Origin: Anopheles merus
Taxonomy: Eukaryota > Arthropoda > Insecta > Diptera > Culicidae
Length of the DNA stretch: 64,000 nt
NCBI RefSeq assembly: GCF_017562075.2
Contig: NC_054082.1
Location: 55,616,681-55,680,680 of the forward strand
Reading direction: 5' to 3'
Shown: positions 47,370 through 59,862 of the stretch, piece after piece
Position numbering within the stretch: the first letter of the stretch is position 1
Layout of the letters: each line of letters opens with the position of its first letter
The notes under the pieces: generated by a model
What the model was told of the DNA's origin: nothing
The model's input: the letters and a program-made list of their open reading frames with translations, nothing else
The model's database searches: none
Position numbers and translations under genes: made by a program

Positions 47370-48788
47370 AACGAGAAACGGCAACTGGACAGTGCTGCAG
47401 AACAATTTTACACAGTATTGTGTGAAACCGAAAATCGAATGCGAAATAGTGTTATCTTGTTTGATGTTTAGTTGCTGTTAACGAAGGAAAAACGTACATC
47501 CAGCAAGGCAATTATATGCGTACACGTGCAGCAGCAGTGGTTACAAATCAAATATCGTAAAAGGTTCAGCATAACACACAGGCACTGAAGATGGTATCGT
47601 CGCCAACGGCAGGGAAATGTTGGATTTTTTGTACAATAATTGCAATGAGAGTTAACGCGCCACCATAAGAATAGCGTACGAGTAAATTAAATCCGATAGA
47701 TCCGGTGACTACGGAACGTCCGTGGTAGATGCGGAATCAAAAAAGGGAGGGATTGTTTGTTTGTCGGTACAATCAATTATCTTCGTTTTTTTTTAAAATC
47801 TATTATCGTACAGACGCAAATAGTCGATACTTGGTATGGAGAGAGTTCATTTTCCAGCTTTTCATATGGGCAGCATTTGGCATCTTTTTTTTGTCTTGAA
47901 GCATTAACGGTAACATGCTGGTAGGATTGTCGGTCGCGTAGCTATGCCGTTGATCAACTACAAATGTTGCGTTTTATTTTTCCCATTTAAATTCCAATTC
48001 TTAATTATCTGCGAGCAGGAATGTTTACATTCCCCACTTCTATACAATATATACATATTATTATTTACGAGCATTGCATTAAGTACACGAAGAACGAATG
48101 ATAGATCGATCGAACAACAAGGATAACATGCGTACTGTTAATATAAAATGTACCTTGGATGTGTTTCATAGAAAAACAAAGCTACACATTTCAATGTTTT
48201 TTTCTTTTCTTTTTTGCGTTATTCCATTAGCCATTTCATTCGTTCCTTTTTGGTCTTGAAGAATAATCTCGCTTTCTACTGAAGACAAAAGCCTAAATTT
48301 TGGAATGTCGTTCTTTGCAGTTGGTTGTTTGTAGTAAGAGAAATTAATTAGCAGAGGAACGTATAAAACAATACATATGCATCGAGTCGATGTGTGTGTG
48401 TCTGTGTGTGTACTGAAACAATCGACTGATGTGAAAGTACTTTGCACGGTAAGCAAACAGAAGCAAACGAACGAAGGAGGCATTGAAGCATTACCGTTTT
48501 CTGGTGGTATGTATAGAATAACAAGAAACTGGATGGTGTGAGATGTGAAGATGAAGAATTCTGGAAATAAAAACGTACCGTGAGAAATTTGATGTAAGTA
48601 GAAGCTGTACTTTTAATTGTCTAGACAATGTCACACACAAACACAAATTCCAGAGAAAGTTATCCATATTTGTAAAATAAGACTTCCATATTTATTATTG
48701 ACTGTTTGACTTTTACTCGGATGGTCGATAAGTTAATTTTGAATTACTAAACGTGTCGTGACGCGGAGCGGTTGTACACATTTTAAAG
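47370..48788. other. Convergent 3' region of exportin-7 and the UPF0415 gene
   Basis: No coding gene is seen. It probably holds the exportin-7 3' UTR and a TG-rich repeat near 48391. Sequence near 48720-48788 likely belongs to the 3' UTR of the minus-strand gene. Confidence 0.65.
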
Positions 48789-49976
48789 TCACTCTGGCAG
48801 TGGTTTAGCAGTTTTTTCCTTATCCTCCGTAAGGGCCCTAGCATCATGCAAAAAGACGGGGACCTCGAGACCCTGCATTTTTGCTGCACGCGTAAATCCT
48901 TCGTTTGACGTAACCGTCACGGCACGATGAGACAGTCCAAAGGCGAATACTTGCAAACTACGCGGACGTATCTTACCGCCCAGCTTCAATGCTTGCAGCT
49001 CCTTCGGCGCTTGCTCCAGTGCCACATCAGGCAGGACATGTACGCGATTAAACAGCTCCTTGGCACGTGCCTTTTCCTGCTCACCGCCCAATATCGATAG
49101 GATGTCGTTGAACGAATCGTACGCCGTTTGACAGCAGATCAGCCGCTTGCCCTCAAACAATCGCTCGAGCACCGGTTTCACTGGTTTATCCCGTTCCCAG
49201 CGAGCCTGTTCCGATAGCAGTGGTTGCTTGAACTCCCAACTAGCTGATCCATTGGTCATTGCGCTGCAGTATGCTATTAGTGTGGTAACGTCTACATTTA
49301 ACAGGTTTATTTCGTCCTTTGGATTGCATTCCGAGATAGAGGAAGCGGACGAGCAAGCCGTTTGGATTCCTCCCTCTTGACGAGTGTTATCGCATGCTTC
49401 TTCCGCAAGGATCACCACGCGCACTCCGATTCGCTGTAGTTCTTCGACCAGCTCGCCTTCAAGCTTGCTGAGAAAGCGAAACACAACCGTCGGCGGCCGG
49501 AACATGTAAGGAAAGTGGCAGGCCGCCTGAACGTACTCTTCCGCCTGCTCCAGTATTGATTTCGAGCCGTAGCTTGTGCGACCGTAAACTGCATCGCTGA
49601 GCGATTTGGGATTGCGGGCAATCACCTTGATCCATGTAGCGCCACCGTCGCAAACGATATCCACCCGCAGTGGACATGCACGATCCTCGACCGGAAGGGG
49701 ATAGTCGACATGTTTTACGTTCGCACTCTCTAACAAGCAATCCACAAGACAGCCGAAATGGGTCAGGTTGCTGCAAAGAATGTGATTGATAGTGACTGTT
49801 CGATTCGCTTTCACTCGGTTGAGAAATTTAAGCTCTTGGCTGATTTTCTTCTGAATTTTCTTCACTCCTTCGATGGTGTTGCGTTGAGAAAGACTTTTGA
49901 GCAGCTTTTCCCCGAGGTCGATCTTATCCTGCGCCAGTTGCGTCAATTCCTCGATCGTGTGTTCATAGTTTTGCAT
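48789..49976 (-). CDS. C7orf25 / UPF0415 family protein
   Basis: A single exon of 395 residues starting MQNYEHTIEELTQLA. A longer open frame (to 50006) starts at TTG, so the ATG at 49976 is chosen. Family-typical stretches include the N-terminal helical segment with ISQELKFLNRV (a conserved ELKFL core), ANRTVTINHILCSNLTHF, a central DGGATWIKVIARNP, YGSKSILEQAEEYVQAA, then NVDVTTLIAYCSAMTNG and a C-terminal ALTEDKEKTAKPLP. Length and the order of these segments match human C7orf25. Its biochemical function is unknown. It lies tail to tail with exportin-7. Confidence 0.9.
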   Translation of the reverse strand: MQNYEHTIEELTQLAQDKIDLGEKLLKSLSQRNTIEGVKKIQKKISQELKFLNRVKANRTVTINHILCSNLTHFGCLVDCLLESANVKHVDYPLPVEDRACPLRVDIVCDGGATWIKVIARNPKSLSDAVYGRTSYGSKSILEQAEEYVQAACHFPYMFRPPTVVFRFLSKLEGELVEELQRIGVRVVILAEEACDNTRQEGGIQTACSSASSISECNPKDEINLLNVDVTTLIAYCSAMTNGSASWEFKQPLLSEQARWERDKPVKPVLERLFEGKRLICCQTAYDSFNDILSILGGEQEKARAKELFNRVHVLPDVALEQAPKELQALKLGGKIRPRSLQVFAFGLSHRAVTVTSNEGFTRAAKMQGLEVPVFLHDARALTEDKEKTAKPLPE

Positions 49977-50383
49977 CGTTCTAGATCGAGCAAAGCTATA
50001 TTCCAATCGATTACACTAAACACATTCACAATTTATATATATGTATATTCGTAAAGTCTTTGAAGAAACTAGCAAAATAACTGCCGCATGTATAATCGCC
50101 AATACTGCTGAGATATTGCTTTGTTTTTCCTTCAGCTGCTTTGGTATGTTGCTTCTGTCAGTTTGACGTTTTGTTTAACCAATGAACCGAACAGATTCAG
50201 AATGGAACGACCATTTATTTACGCAAACAATCAACTTAACCTTTTTTAAAATTGGGAATTTGCTGTGTGAATAATGGTTTTATATTGATTAGAACATTTC
50301 TTAATTGTAAATAAAAATAGAAACATATGTTCTAGAGTAATTAAAACGTTTAAATAGCAATGTAAACTCCCTTCTCTCAACGT
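49977..50383. other. Upstream of the UPF0415 gene, before the tRNA
   Basis: AT-rich sequence with the probable promoter and leader of the minus-strand gene. No other gene is seen. Confidence 0.6.
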
Positions 50384-50455
50384 GCGTCGGTGGTGTAATG
50401 GTCAGCATAGTTGCCTTCCAAGCAGTTGATCCGGGTTCGATTCCCGGCCGACGCA
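50384..50455 (+). tRNA. tRNA-Gly (anticodon TCC)
   Basis: GCGTCGGTGGTGTAATGG starts a 72-base cloverleaf with acceptor stem GCGTCGG/CCGACGC, box A TGGTGTAATGG, an anticodon loop CTTCCAA reading TCC, and box B GGTTCGATTCC. A Pol III terminator TTTTTTT begins at about 50462. Free-standing between two protein genes. Confidence 0.97.
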
Positions 50456-50953
50456 CAGAACTTTTTTTCGAATTTTACTTCCACACAAGTTATGAGGTAT
50501 GATGTAGTAGCTGATGCATATATATTGTATTGCCGTTAGCTTTATTTTCCTGGGGAAAATTTCTTACTTTGTCATCAAATTTCATTTCCTGCTGATTGGT
50601 TGCATACTTCAAACATACATGTAATTCGTTAATAGGTTTTATTCATCCGAAATAAACGCCGGTCCATAAGCACGTATTCATAATCCATAATTCATATATA
50701 AAAACAGTAAACATTAACTAACCAATAAGAGAAGAGATGAATAATATTAACATAAAAATTTTCCTGATTTTGGGAGAAAAAAAATCCTTCAAACATTGAA
50801 AATTGAGAGATTTTGCAAAGATAGCACATTATAAATAGTAATTTGTTTGCTCAGCGGGGGATGATCACGATTATACATTTTACGTCTAGAACTTCAAAAT
50901 CAAAATTTCCGTTTTTCGGAGAGAGTAGAAAGGAAGAAAAAAAATATTATTAC
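50456..50953. other. Intergenic between tRNA-Gly and the FLYWCH gene 3' end
   Basis: AT-rich sequence with no gene seen. It likely contains the 3' UTR of the minus-strand FLYWCH gene. Confidence 0.6.
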
Positions 50954-53900
50954 CTAAACAGCATCGCCAGGCGTGGTTGTAATCGGTTGAGCTGTAAATC
51001 CTGCAAACAAAAAAAAAGCAATTTTGTTACATTTTTTTACCAGCCCAAGTTCTGTGCAGTCACCAGATTCCATATTACCTGTGTTTGAGTCATTATCCTC
51101 GGTATTATTATTTGCAACAACAATTCGCGTAAAATTCGTACACGGATTATTGGAGGAAGGTAATTCTTTTGAAGGTACATCAGATCCGTAATCCAGTTCA
51201 AAATCTTCCACATCGTCGTTAGTATTAACTGCGATTTCATCATACTCATCATTCTGTTCCAGATGCTCCTCTTCCCACTCGATTGTCGGGATGTTCTCTG
51301 TTAGGGGACTGTCTCTTCTGCTACTACTGCTACTACTTTCTTCGATTATTGCCTCGTCTGGTTCTACTTCTGGCAGATTAGATAAACTGACCATGGCTGG
51401 TTCTATGGCTGCTCCAGAAGATTCCGATGCACTTCTACTATTACATCGTAACCGCTCTTCATCGACATCTTCCTCGCTGTTTTGCTTCGTAGCTTGTTCT
51501 AGCTCTAGCTCCACGAAGTTGCCGCTGTTCAATCGAATGCGCTTCGTAGTCGATCGTTCTTCGGTTCTTTCATTTTGATTAATCAAATCATCGGGATCTT
51601 CTATTTCAGGTTTATCGGGACTCAAATCGCTTACACTTGCGAAGGAAGTAGATTTCGATGCGGTCTCATTATTGTTTTGTGGCTGATTATTCTCACAACT
51701 ATGCCAACAGGTAGTTTTGGGAATTATTTTTCCACTCTTGGTCATGAGCAAGGTGTAAGTACAATATCTGTTGCGACACCTGTAAATCCATATACCGTCC
51801 GAGCGCTGGTTTCGTAGCATGTATTGAACTCCTTTGTACATCATGAACATTTTTTTCCGCTCGTCCTTTTTCAATATTTCATACTGCGATTTCCCACTTC
51901 CATCACTCGATTCCGATTTGATAAAAACCAAAGATGTAGGTTCCGTATTTTCCCGAACCCTCTGTCCTTCGTCAGGTAACACTGTTGGTCGTTGTACCAC
52001 ATTGTGCGATGATTTGCTTGAATTCGGCTCTATTTTCGAGTGCGTATGAGGTATGGTGTTAGCTGGCACTATTGTACCTGATGGGTAGCACAAGATGCCG
52101 GCATCGCAATTTTCCTCCATGCGTTTGCTGCAACGCCAGTACTGTACGCCGTCGCGACGGGTCAGATAAAAGTTGTACCGATTCCCTTCGAACCACTTTG
52201 TTCGCAAGTTACCGCTGCTGCTGGAGTTGGCATTGGACAAATGATTGGAAGTGGCTATTGGTGCAGCACTAGTTGATGCAGCTGGTAAAACTGGAACCAC
52301 CTTTGGATTCACCACTTTTGGTATTACATGTCTTAATACATGTTTCGTCTTACCGTGCTCCCATTTACCACCGGGAGCGCGATAGAGTTTGGCCATACAC
52401 CTAGGGTCATCTGCACATATCCTTACAACTGTTCCGTCCTGTCGTTTATCGTAATATCGATAGGATCGTCCTTCCAAAACCATCACATTTACTTCGGACG
52501 ATTCGGATGAATTTGGGGTGTCGGAATCATTAGAAGTGGGCTGACTACACACAGGGTGCTGGTGAATACCATCTGTAATGACACGTCCGTTAGGTAACAG
52601 CTCCAGCGAAGCGAGACACCGTTCATTGAGATTGATCTTCGCGGCGCTAGACTTTTTTCTAGAGCAGTAAAATATTGTCGTATTGTCTGGTAGGGCCTGG
52701 CTCGCAGAAGCACAATACCGATGGCCTTCAAATAGTATCACAGGGTTTGAGCTGGGAGCTGTCGGTAGCAAACGATAGTCGGCCGAACCACGACCAACCG
52801 TACGGTAATCAGTTAAATCGGGTCGTTCATGAGCGTGGTGAACCGGGGACAATACCTTTAAGCTGCCGGATGAAAGAAGCTTTACAGATGCTGAACACTC
52901 CGAATATAGGCAGCTGTAAAATTTGCTGCCATTGTTGCGATAGTGCGAAGCAAGAAATTCGAACACATAGTCTTGGTATAAAAGCAGATTCTTGCTGTAC
53001 GAGTCTTTTAGGAAGGAATATTCGTCCGTTATGGTTACTTCTTTCTTTATCCTTTCTTTTTTAGGCACCACGGGGTACAGCTGACTCTGCGCGAAAGGTT
53101 CACCATGCTTATCGTTGGATCCATAGCTGGACTTTTTCGAATTTGGTTTTTGAACTGAATTATCAGGTATGCCGCCTACCACACCGTTGACTTTATCTTT
53201 ACTCGCTGCATCGTCCATTTCTGGTTCATGATTATGCATGGCATCGAAACGATGGTGCAGTAGATTGGTTTCGGTATCTAGATACACAGAACCGGTACAA
53301 TCTTTCAGTTTCTGGTAACGACACCGGTATATATGCAGTCCACATGACAGCTTGCTGTGAAACCAATATTTATGACCTGCAAACAGCATAGAAACTCCCT
53401 GGGAGGATCGCACAAAGGTATAGTCGCTGGAGCCAACTTTTGAACATTGTTCCAATCTGGCCAGCTTTGACGCAGCGGACCAATGCCTCATAGTCTTTGA
53501 TTCGTGCTTTATGGCCTCTGGGGTGTACAATTGCGACGATGTGCTCAATCGACTGTCTTCTGCTGTCGCCTCGTGGTTGTGGGAAGCGTTGGAACATTCA
53601 AACAGCAATCCATTTGGATCTATTTTCACACTCATCGGACATCCATGGGAAACGTTGCATATACAGTTATAGTGCGTCATACCGTCCTTTCGTTCTTTCC
53701 AGAAATATTTATATCCTTTGTAAAAAACGGTCCTCTCAGATCGTCCCATTAGCTGGTATTTTCTGGAACCTTTCACATTGGGCACGGAAGGAGCACGCTC
53801 CATTTCTAAAGGCTCAGCCGGAGGTGGTCGATGGTTGTGCGTTGGGTCCGTTTCGAAGTGTATTTCGTCTGTTGGAAGGATTTTCAGCTCTACCGGGCAC

Positions 53901-56900
53901 TGATGACGGCTGTTCCACAAACAACAACGCCACCGACTTGGTTTATCGGCAGCATCCCGTTTACTCAAAGCAACGTACCGATGTCTTTCATAGTGCAGAA
54001 TATTAACACCATCCCTTTGCACTACTTGGTATGCAGGTGTTGGACTTTCAGCACTCTCTTCATTGGGCTGAAGTTTGCTGTTTTGTTCGGAGTAGTGTTC
54101 GGAACCACGATACACAGCGAATGCTGTCTCTGTTGCTGTGGCCTTCGCTCTAGGACCACTATTTGTCTTGTGTGGGGCAACATCTTCCTGTGCATCAGAT
54201 CGCGATTTGGTTGGTTCGTGGTTATGCGGACGCCCATTCGTACATTCTACAATTTTGCCATTTTTGTGACAAAACAGAGCAGCCCGACAAGCTCTTGTTT
54301 GGAACATTGTACAACGCCAGCATTCTCGACCGTTCTTAATCGTCTGCAGTTTGTAAGAGAAGTTCTTATGGTGTATCACTTGGTGTCGATCAATGCGTTC
54401 AGTCGTTTTAGGTGAGGAGGAGGAGTTAATTGGTTTGCCACTAAGTGTTCCGCTGTACGTTCCATTCAACCATTGAGCAGCAAACACACCCAAGTTCTCT
54501 GCAGGTGGGTCGAGATCTGCCAATTCAAACGGCACTGCCCGCTCAATATATTCACCGTTAATGGGATGATTGTGTGACACAGCTTTCGTCTTACCGTTTC
54601 CCTGCCGAACAACTTTGCCATCTTTGGTAAAGGCTACGAAAGCATTACAGGTTCTGTTTGCGCGACATTTCCACGAAGTGTCGTCGGTTATGTTGTTATG
54701 ACTGCGCAGTGAAAATCGATATCCTTTGTACACTAGCGTTATATGGCCCCGATCACTTTTATACAGTTGGAACTCTTTACTACTTTTTGTAACACCTTTG
54801 GTGCATTGTTTTGACATTTTGGTAGGAGTCTTCTGTGGACAGTCTTGCGCGGCACTCTTGCTACTGTTGCTAGCGGCTGTTAAGAAGCTTGGATGGTTAT
54901 GGGGCCACTCGAATAGTATTACCGGGGAGGATGTTGTACCTTCAGTAGATTCCAGTTGTAGTTTTACTAACGATTTACAGCTGTCTAGTTCCGCACAAGC
55001 ATACATGGCGGTTCCATCAGGGAACGATTTTGTCTTTTTCATACGGTTTTGCTTATAAATAACCATATCTCCTTTCACAATCAGACTTGAGGACGCGTCT
55101 TGTATTTCGGCTGCCAGGTCTGCTAGCAAGGTTTGTTCAGGTGATGCCTGTGAACTAGTTTTCTTGGCTGGATATCGCAATGGCGGTGGAAGCACATCCA
55201 GTGGAGGATGATTGTGATATGTATTGCGATACATAGAGCACGTATTGTCTGGACGTAGCAATGCTCTACCTATACATGCTTGACGCACCATACAGCGCCA
55301 AACGGTCGATCCGTCCGGGCGCGAGTAATCTTTGCTGAAACGGTTTTGCTGGAATATCAAACTCTCCCCATTCGCGCGATTCAAAGCAAAATAGTAATCT
55401 TGTTCTTCTTTAACCTTAGGGTTGATTTGCTTGTCTTGCGTCTCATTCTTATGATCTTCCAAAGTTTCGTCCCATGCTGAAGCATTGTCGTCGTTGTCAT
55501 CATCTTCGTCAGTAAAGTTATCGTCCATATCCTCCGGCAGCTGCAAATGGTTGTGCTTCTGATCGTCCATTTCCAAACTTCCATCTTTCATAATTTTTAA
55601 GCTGACGCGACAGGTTTTTCTGTTCATCTGGCAAATCCACTTCACGGTACCATCGCTACGTTCTCGCATAGTTGAGCGCGAATATCGAAAACCTCGAAAA
55701 ACCAAGCCTTGTGTATTGCGTCGGTTTTTCACATAACGATAATGGGCTTCCGCAGCTGGGATCACAATTTTTTCAGACACTTCATTCTTTGGCTCGTCGG
55801 ATATATCCAGCGTACTGTTTAGCAACGAGCGCATATTTGCTTCAGGATCATCTTTTTCCTCAATACATCTATTCAAGTTAGCTATCCTAACCCCGGGGTT
55901 GCTACAATGTTTGCTCGTGCTAGTAGACTCTTTGCTTATATCAAGATCATTGAAAATAATGTCCTCGTCGCCACTGGTCTTAGCAGGAGGCGGATGGGTA
56001 TGATCAATATCTTCGAGCTTTGCTATCGTCTCGTTGGTGTACATCACAATCCCAGCACGGCAACCATTGCTGGCTTGGGAGCAGCGCCACATTGATGTAT
56101 TGTCCGAACGGTCTGCTTTTTTGTGATAACGGTAACCAGCGTGAATGAGCGATGCACCATTTTTTTTGTTCCTCACTAGATACCACTCGCTGCTTACAAA
56201 CGTTTCGTCGTCTATATGAAACGGGCGTTTTTTAACCACCTTTGTCGACATCTTTTTAGGCGGTGGTGAAGATGGTGCTGACGGTTCTGTTGCATCGGTG
56301 GGGCTGTGATTATGACGCCTTTCATTAATCCATTCAAATCGGCCATCGGGATATTGGTACACTCCAGCGCGACACGTTTTTTTGTTCATCCGACACACCC
56401 AACAGATGCTTCCATCTTGACGAGTTCGAATTTTGCAATACCGGAATCCGCCGTACACTAGAGCCTTGTTACCTTTCTTGTTCTTTATAATTCGATAGTT
56501 TCGCGCCGTTTGAGATTTAGACATAACTTTTAGTGATTTTCCTGCGGCAGAAGTAGTAGCGCACTCATTGGATTTTCGTGTTACGTTCACCGTTTTCCGC
56601 ACTGGTGAGCATGCCTTGTTGGTAATTTGATTCCCTAAACGGACCATTCTTTTCTCATTTTTATTTGCGCTATCTGCCTGTTTCTCCTTGATTTGGGTGT
56701 TTTCAGCAACCTTGCTCGGGGATTTATTAGGCCGTTTGGGTTTATCATGCAAATGTTGTTCATTTTTGGAGATATAGGCTACCCCATCCGCATCAGTAGT
56801 GACCTTCATGCGGCAAACGACACCCAGCGAACCAACGCAACGCCACAAGCTCATCCCATTTACTCTTGAATAGGCTTTCAGAAACCGATATCCATTTAGC

Positions 56901-59862
56901 ACGAGAGCCTCGCCACCTTTCCACGTGGGCGACAGTTCATAGTTCCTGGTTCTGGTCATGTTTTCTGTAATACTCATCGTGTTTTTGATGGAAGAATGAT
57001 CATGGTTTCCCTTCACCTCCACTAGTCCATCTGGATGTAGGAATGCAACAACACCGCACATATCATAATTTCGACGACAACGCCATACCACCACTCCGTC
57101 CGCTCGAGCCGATTCGCGCACGTATAGATTCCCATCGAAATGAAGGCGAGGTCGACCATTTGCGTTGTTAACAATTTTGTAACCATAGCCTTTCCGAACA
57201 ACTCTCTTGTCATCTTTTTGGTTGGTTTGCAAATCATCGTTCTTCTCGCCGCCCGTGGAAGGAGAAGGGGCTCGACTCTCCATTGCATTTGGTTGCTGAC
57301 CGATCCGTAATTTAATCTTAGTCTTCAGAGGTGTATTTCCAGCCAATTCATCAACGGCATCGTTTGAATTATGTTGTGTTGTCTCGCAGCTGGATTCCTG
57401 CTGCTTGTGTAAATGAGTTTCAACAGTTTCGAACTCATTGTTTGTACTCTGATACAGTCCAGCCGGGCAAGTGCCGTTCAAAGCATTGCATTTCCAAAAT
57501 ATTGTGCCATCTAGCCTGCTATGTTTCATGCCGTATCGATAGCCCTTGTATACGATTGAGTTTTCTTTTTTTACGTTTTTTACATAATGGAACAGCTCAT
57601 CTGACATTCCGTTTGGTGATGCGTTTTTCAGCAGCTGCAATATTTGGAAATCGGTTGCACTATTTTCCACTTCCTTGTTATGTGTATGAAGAATGTTGTT
57701 TGTTTCCAGGTCTTCGCTATCTACTCGCCTGATGATTGCAGCTGCACAATCTTCCACTCGGCAATGCCATTGCCCTTTCCCTTTTTGTATGTACAAAAAC
57801 CCGTCTTGAACCAGACAAACTAGCGCCTCCCCGTTGTATACCTCGCGGAAAGGCCGCTGTGAATCTGTTTCGGGTGCGACACTCATTGAATATGAAGAAC
57901 TTTCCATTAGCGGTATTAATGCCGAAGTATGGTCCATGCTAACATCGTCCTCAAAATTGTTCCAGATGTCTTCGGCTGTGTCATCTATATCGGGCATTTC
58001 TTCTTTGATCGGCACATCACAATCGATATCATTTTGCTGTTTCAAATAATCAAAAGCAATAATACAAAGGTAAGAGAGTTATTGTAGAAAATCAAGTTGT
58101 ATTAGCTTACTATGGCGAGCTCCTTGTTGTCATTAGTGTACAAAAAACGGAATTCATCTTGTTCTGGCATCAGCTCCAAAAGATTTTCTTCTTCCTCCTC
58201 TTCCTCTTCTTCTTCTTCTTCTGGAGTATTGCATACATCGTGCTAGAAATAATAGGTTCAAAAATGCAAAGCAACGGTGTATTATTATATCTACAACTAA
58301 TAAACCATTGTTTCTGGTCAAACAATGTTTGGCCAAAAAACTCTACACATTCAAGTTAGTACAGTGATCGTCTTACTTCTAAATTATATATTTTTGACTT
58401 AAGATATGACAAACAAATTTATTGTATAGGTTAAGGTTGTGGTAGTTTCAATACAATATTGAGCGATAGATTGAACTTCTAGGTGTTATTTTATATAAAA
58501 AATATTGGCTTCCACGTTAAAGTTCCATACAACACCTGCAGCAAAATGCTACTATACTGTGAATGATCCCATCAATAAGCATTTTCGATTGTTCAGATCC
58601 GGTAGATTGGAGTTCAGAAATCGTCTCCGTCGTTCTGTCTCTATCACACCACAGCGGTTTAGAAATAGATTTGACGTGTGTCCGTGAGCGCAAGATGTCG
58701 GAACTCAAGCATTGGGAATGAAAATATGAAACGCACACATTGCTGGAGAAAAATTTGCTTTCGTAACTTCATTTCCGCCATGTGCATGTTATAGCCACAT
58801 CGATTATGCCACTATTGAGAAAATGTCTACTACATCTAAATTGTTTTATGAAGATTACACGACCAAAATTACTCAGAAATTTAGTAGCAACAAAAGGAGG
58901 GAACATACAATAAATATACGCCTCATGCGAAGATCTGGTACCTTCAGTGAGGACGTCACCTTAATTATGACTGCTATTGAATATCCAGAAATACACCAAC
59001 ATATCGGATCGTGGAACATGCGCACGTATTCCAGCAAATTAGATAGCAGTGCTTCGTTGCAAAATTGGTACCGATTTCTACATCTAAATAAGACCTACCT
59101 CGTTAGGAGCAGATGATGCATTCACCGCACTAGACGAATCAGCAACACTGGCAATTGGTCCATGCATACCAAACATCTCATCAGATTGTTGCTGAACATC
59201 CACCGGGAGGAAGTCGCCAGCATTGATTTCAAAGGATTCCACATCTTTTTCCTTTTTAATGTACTTTGTGGGAAGTATCATCGATGATGAAGATGAAGCC
59301 GTAGCGATTTGCCCTCCCAATCGCCGTTTCCAGTTTCTATGCAGTACATCGTTGGTGCGGCACTGTTCTCTGTAGTGATGGAACTCCTCAATTTTTGCGA
59401 CACAGGAATAGCATATCAGAGCATCCGGGTCACTGGCCAAAGTGATCTGTGTAGCAAAGTCATACCCAGAATAATGGTCGGATTTAAGAAAATGGAAATA
59501 ATGCAATCTACCGATGGAACGAACGATACCATTTCATGTTCTAGAAAGGTACCTGGCTGAGGGGTTTGCTGACAACTTCACGTATGTATGTAGGTAGAAT
59601 ATCTTTGAAAATAAAATGCACATACCTCCACTGTGGTACACTCGAAGATTTTACGAACGAGCAGCTCCTCTTTGTACCCTCCTGCAAAAAGTTCTCGGAG
59701 ATGGGAATCTTCATTGCAGCACAACCTACAGCAACCACTAACGTCGGTAGAATTGGGTATTAGCGTGCGGTGGTCCTGGAATGATTGCTCCGATGACTTC
59801 TGGGAACCATCTTCCATGTTCTGCACCGGCATCAAACTGCTTTGTGCGATACTCTGCTCCAT
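50954..59862 (-). CDS. ZAD + ~19 tandem FLYWCH zinc-finger protein
   Basis: Four main coding exons: 59862-59626, 59446-59099, 58242-58111 and 58036-50954, giving about 2599 residues. Exon phases are 0 throughout. The N-terminus is a ZAD (zinc-finger-associated domain) with CRLC (45-48) and CYSC (91-94). A Glu run follows in exon 3. The huge last exon carries about 19 FLYWCH modules of the form F/Y-x-GYRY..DG..W-x-C..C..H-x-H, about 107 residues apart, spanning roughly residues 310-2355, then an acidic tail. FLYWCH belongs to the WRKY-GCM1 zinc-finger group also found in MULE transposases; ZAD is a dimerisation domain of insect C2H2 proteins. The combination suggests a DNA- or chromatin-binding nuclear protein. 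Several C-terminal modules have Tyr instead of the Trp. A TTG-started longer reading of exon 4 is rejected in favour of the acceptor at 58036. Confidence 0.92.
51001..51078 (-). other. Optional in-frame 78-nt intron in the FLYWCH gene
   Basis: On the minus strand, donor ACACAG/GTAATATGG and acceptor TTTTTGTTTGCAG/GATTTAC bound 78 nt, a multiple of three with no stop in frame. Retention adds 26 residues near the C-terminus; removal keeps the frame to the TAG at 50954. The polypyrimidine tract before the acceptor is good, so splicing is plausible. Which form is made cannot be decided from DNA. Confidence 0.55.
58243..59098. other. Intron of the FLYWCH gene
   Basis: About 850 bases between the ZAD-containing exon and the Glu-rich exon. 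Nothing else is recognised. Confidence 0.7.

Noticed and set aside
49977..50006. Ten-residue N-terminal extension of the UPF0415 protein
   Set aside because: It would need a TTG start; the ATG at 49976 matches the family better.
53497..54415. Plus-strand frames of 169 and 194 codons
   Set aside because: Antisense shadows of the FLYWCH array; composition reflects the repeated modules.
58037..58045. Longer start of the FLYWCH large exon
   Set aside because: The extension begins at TTG within an intron; the acceptor at 58036 joins in frame to the Glu-rich exon.
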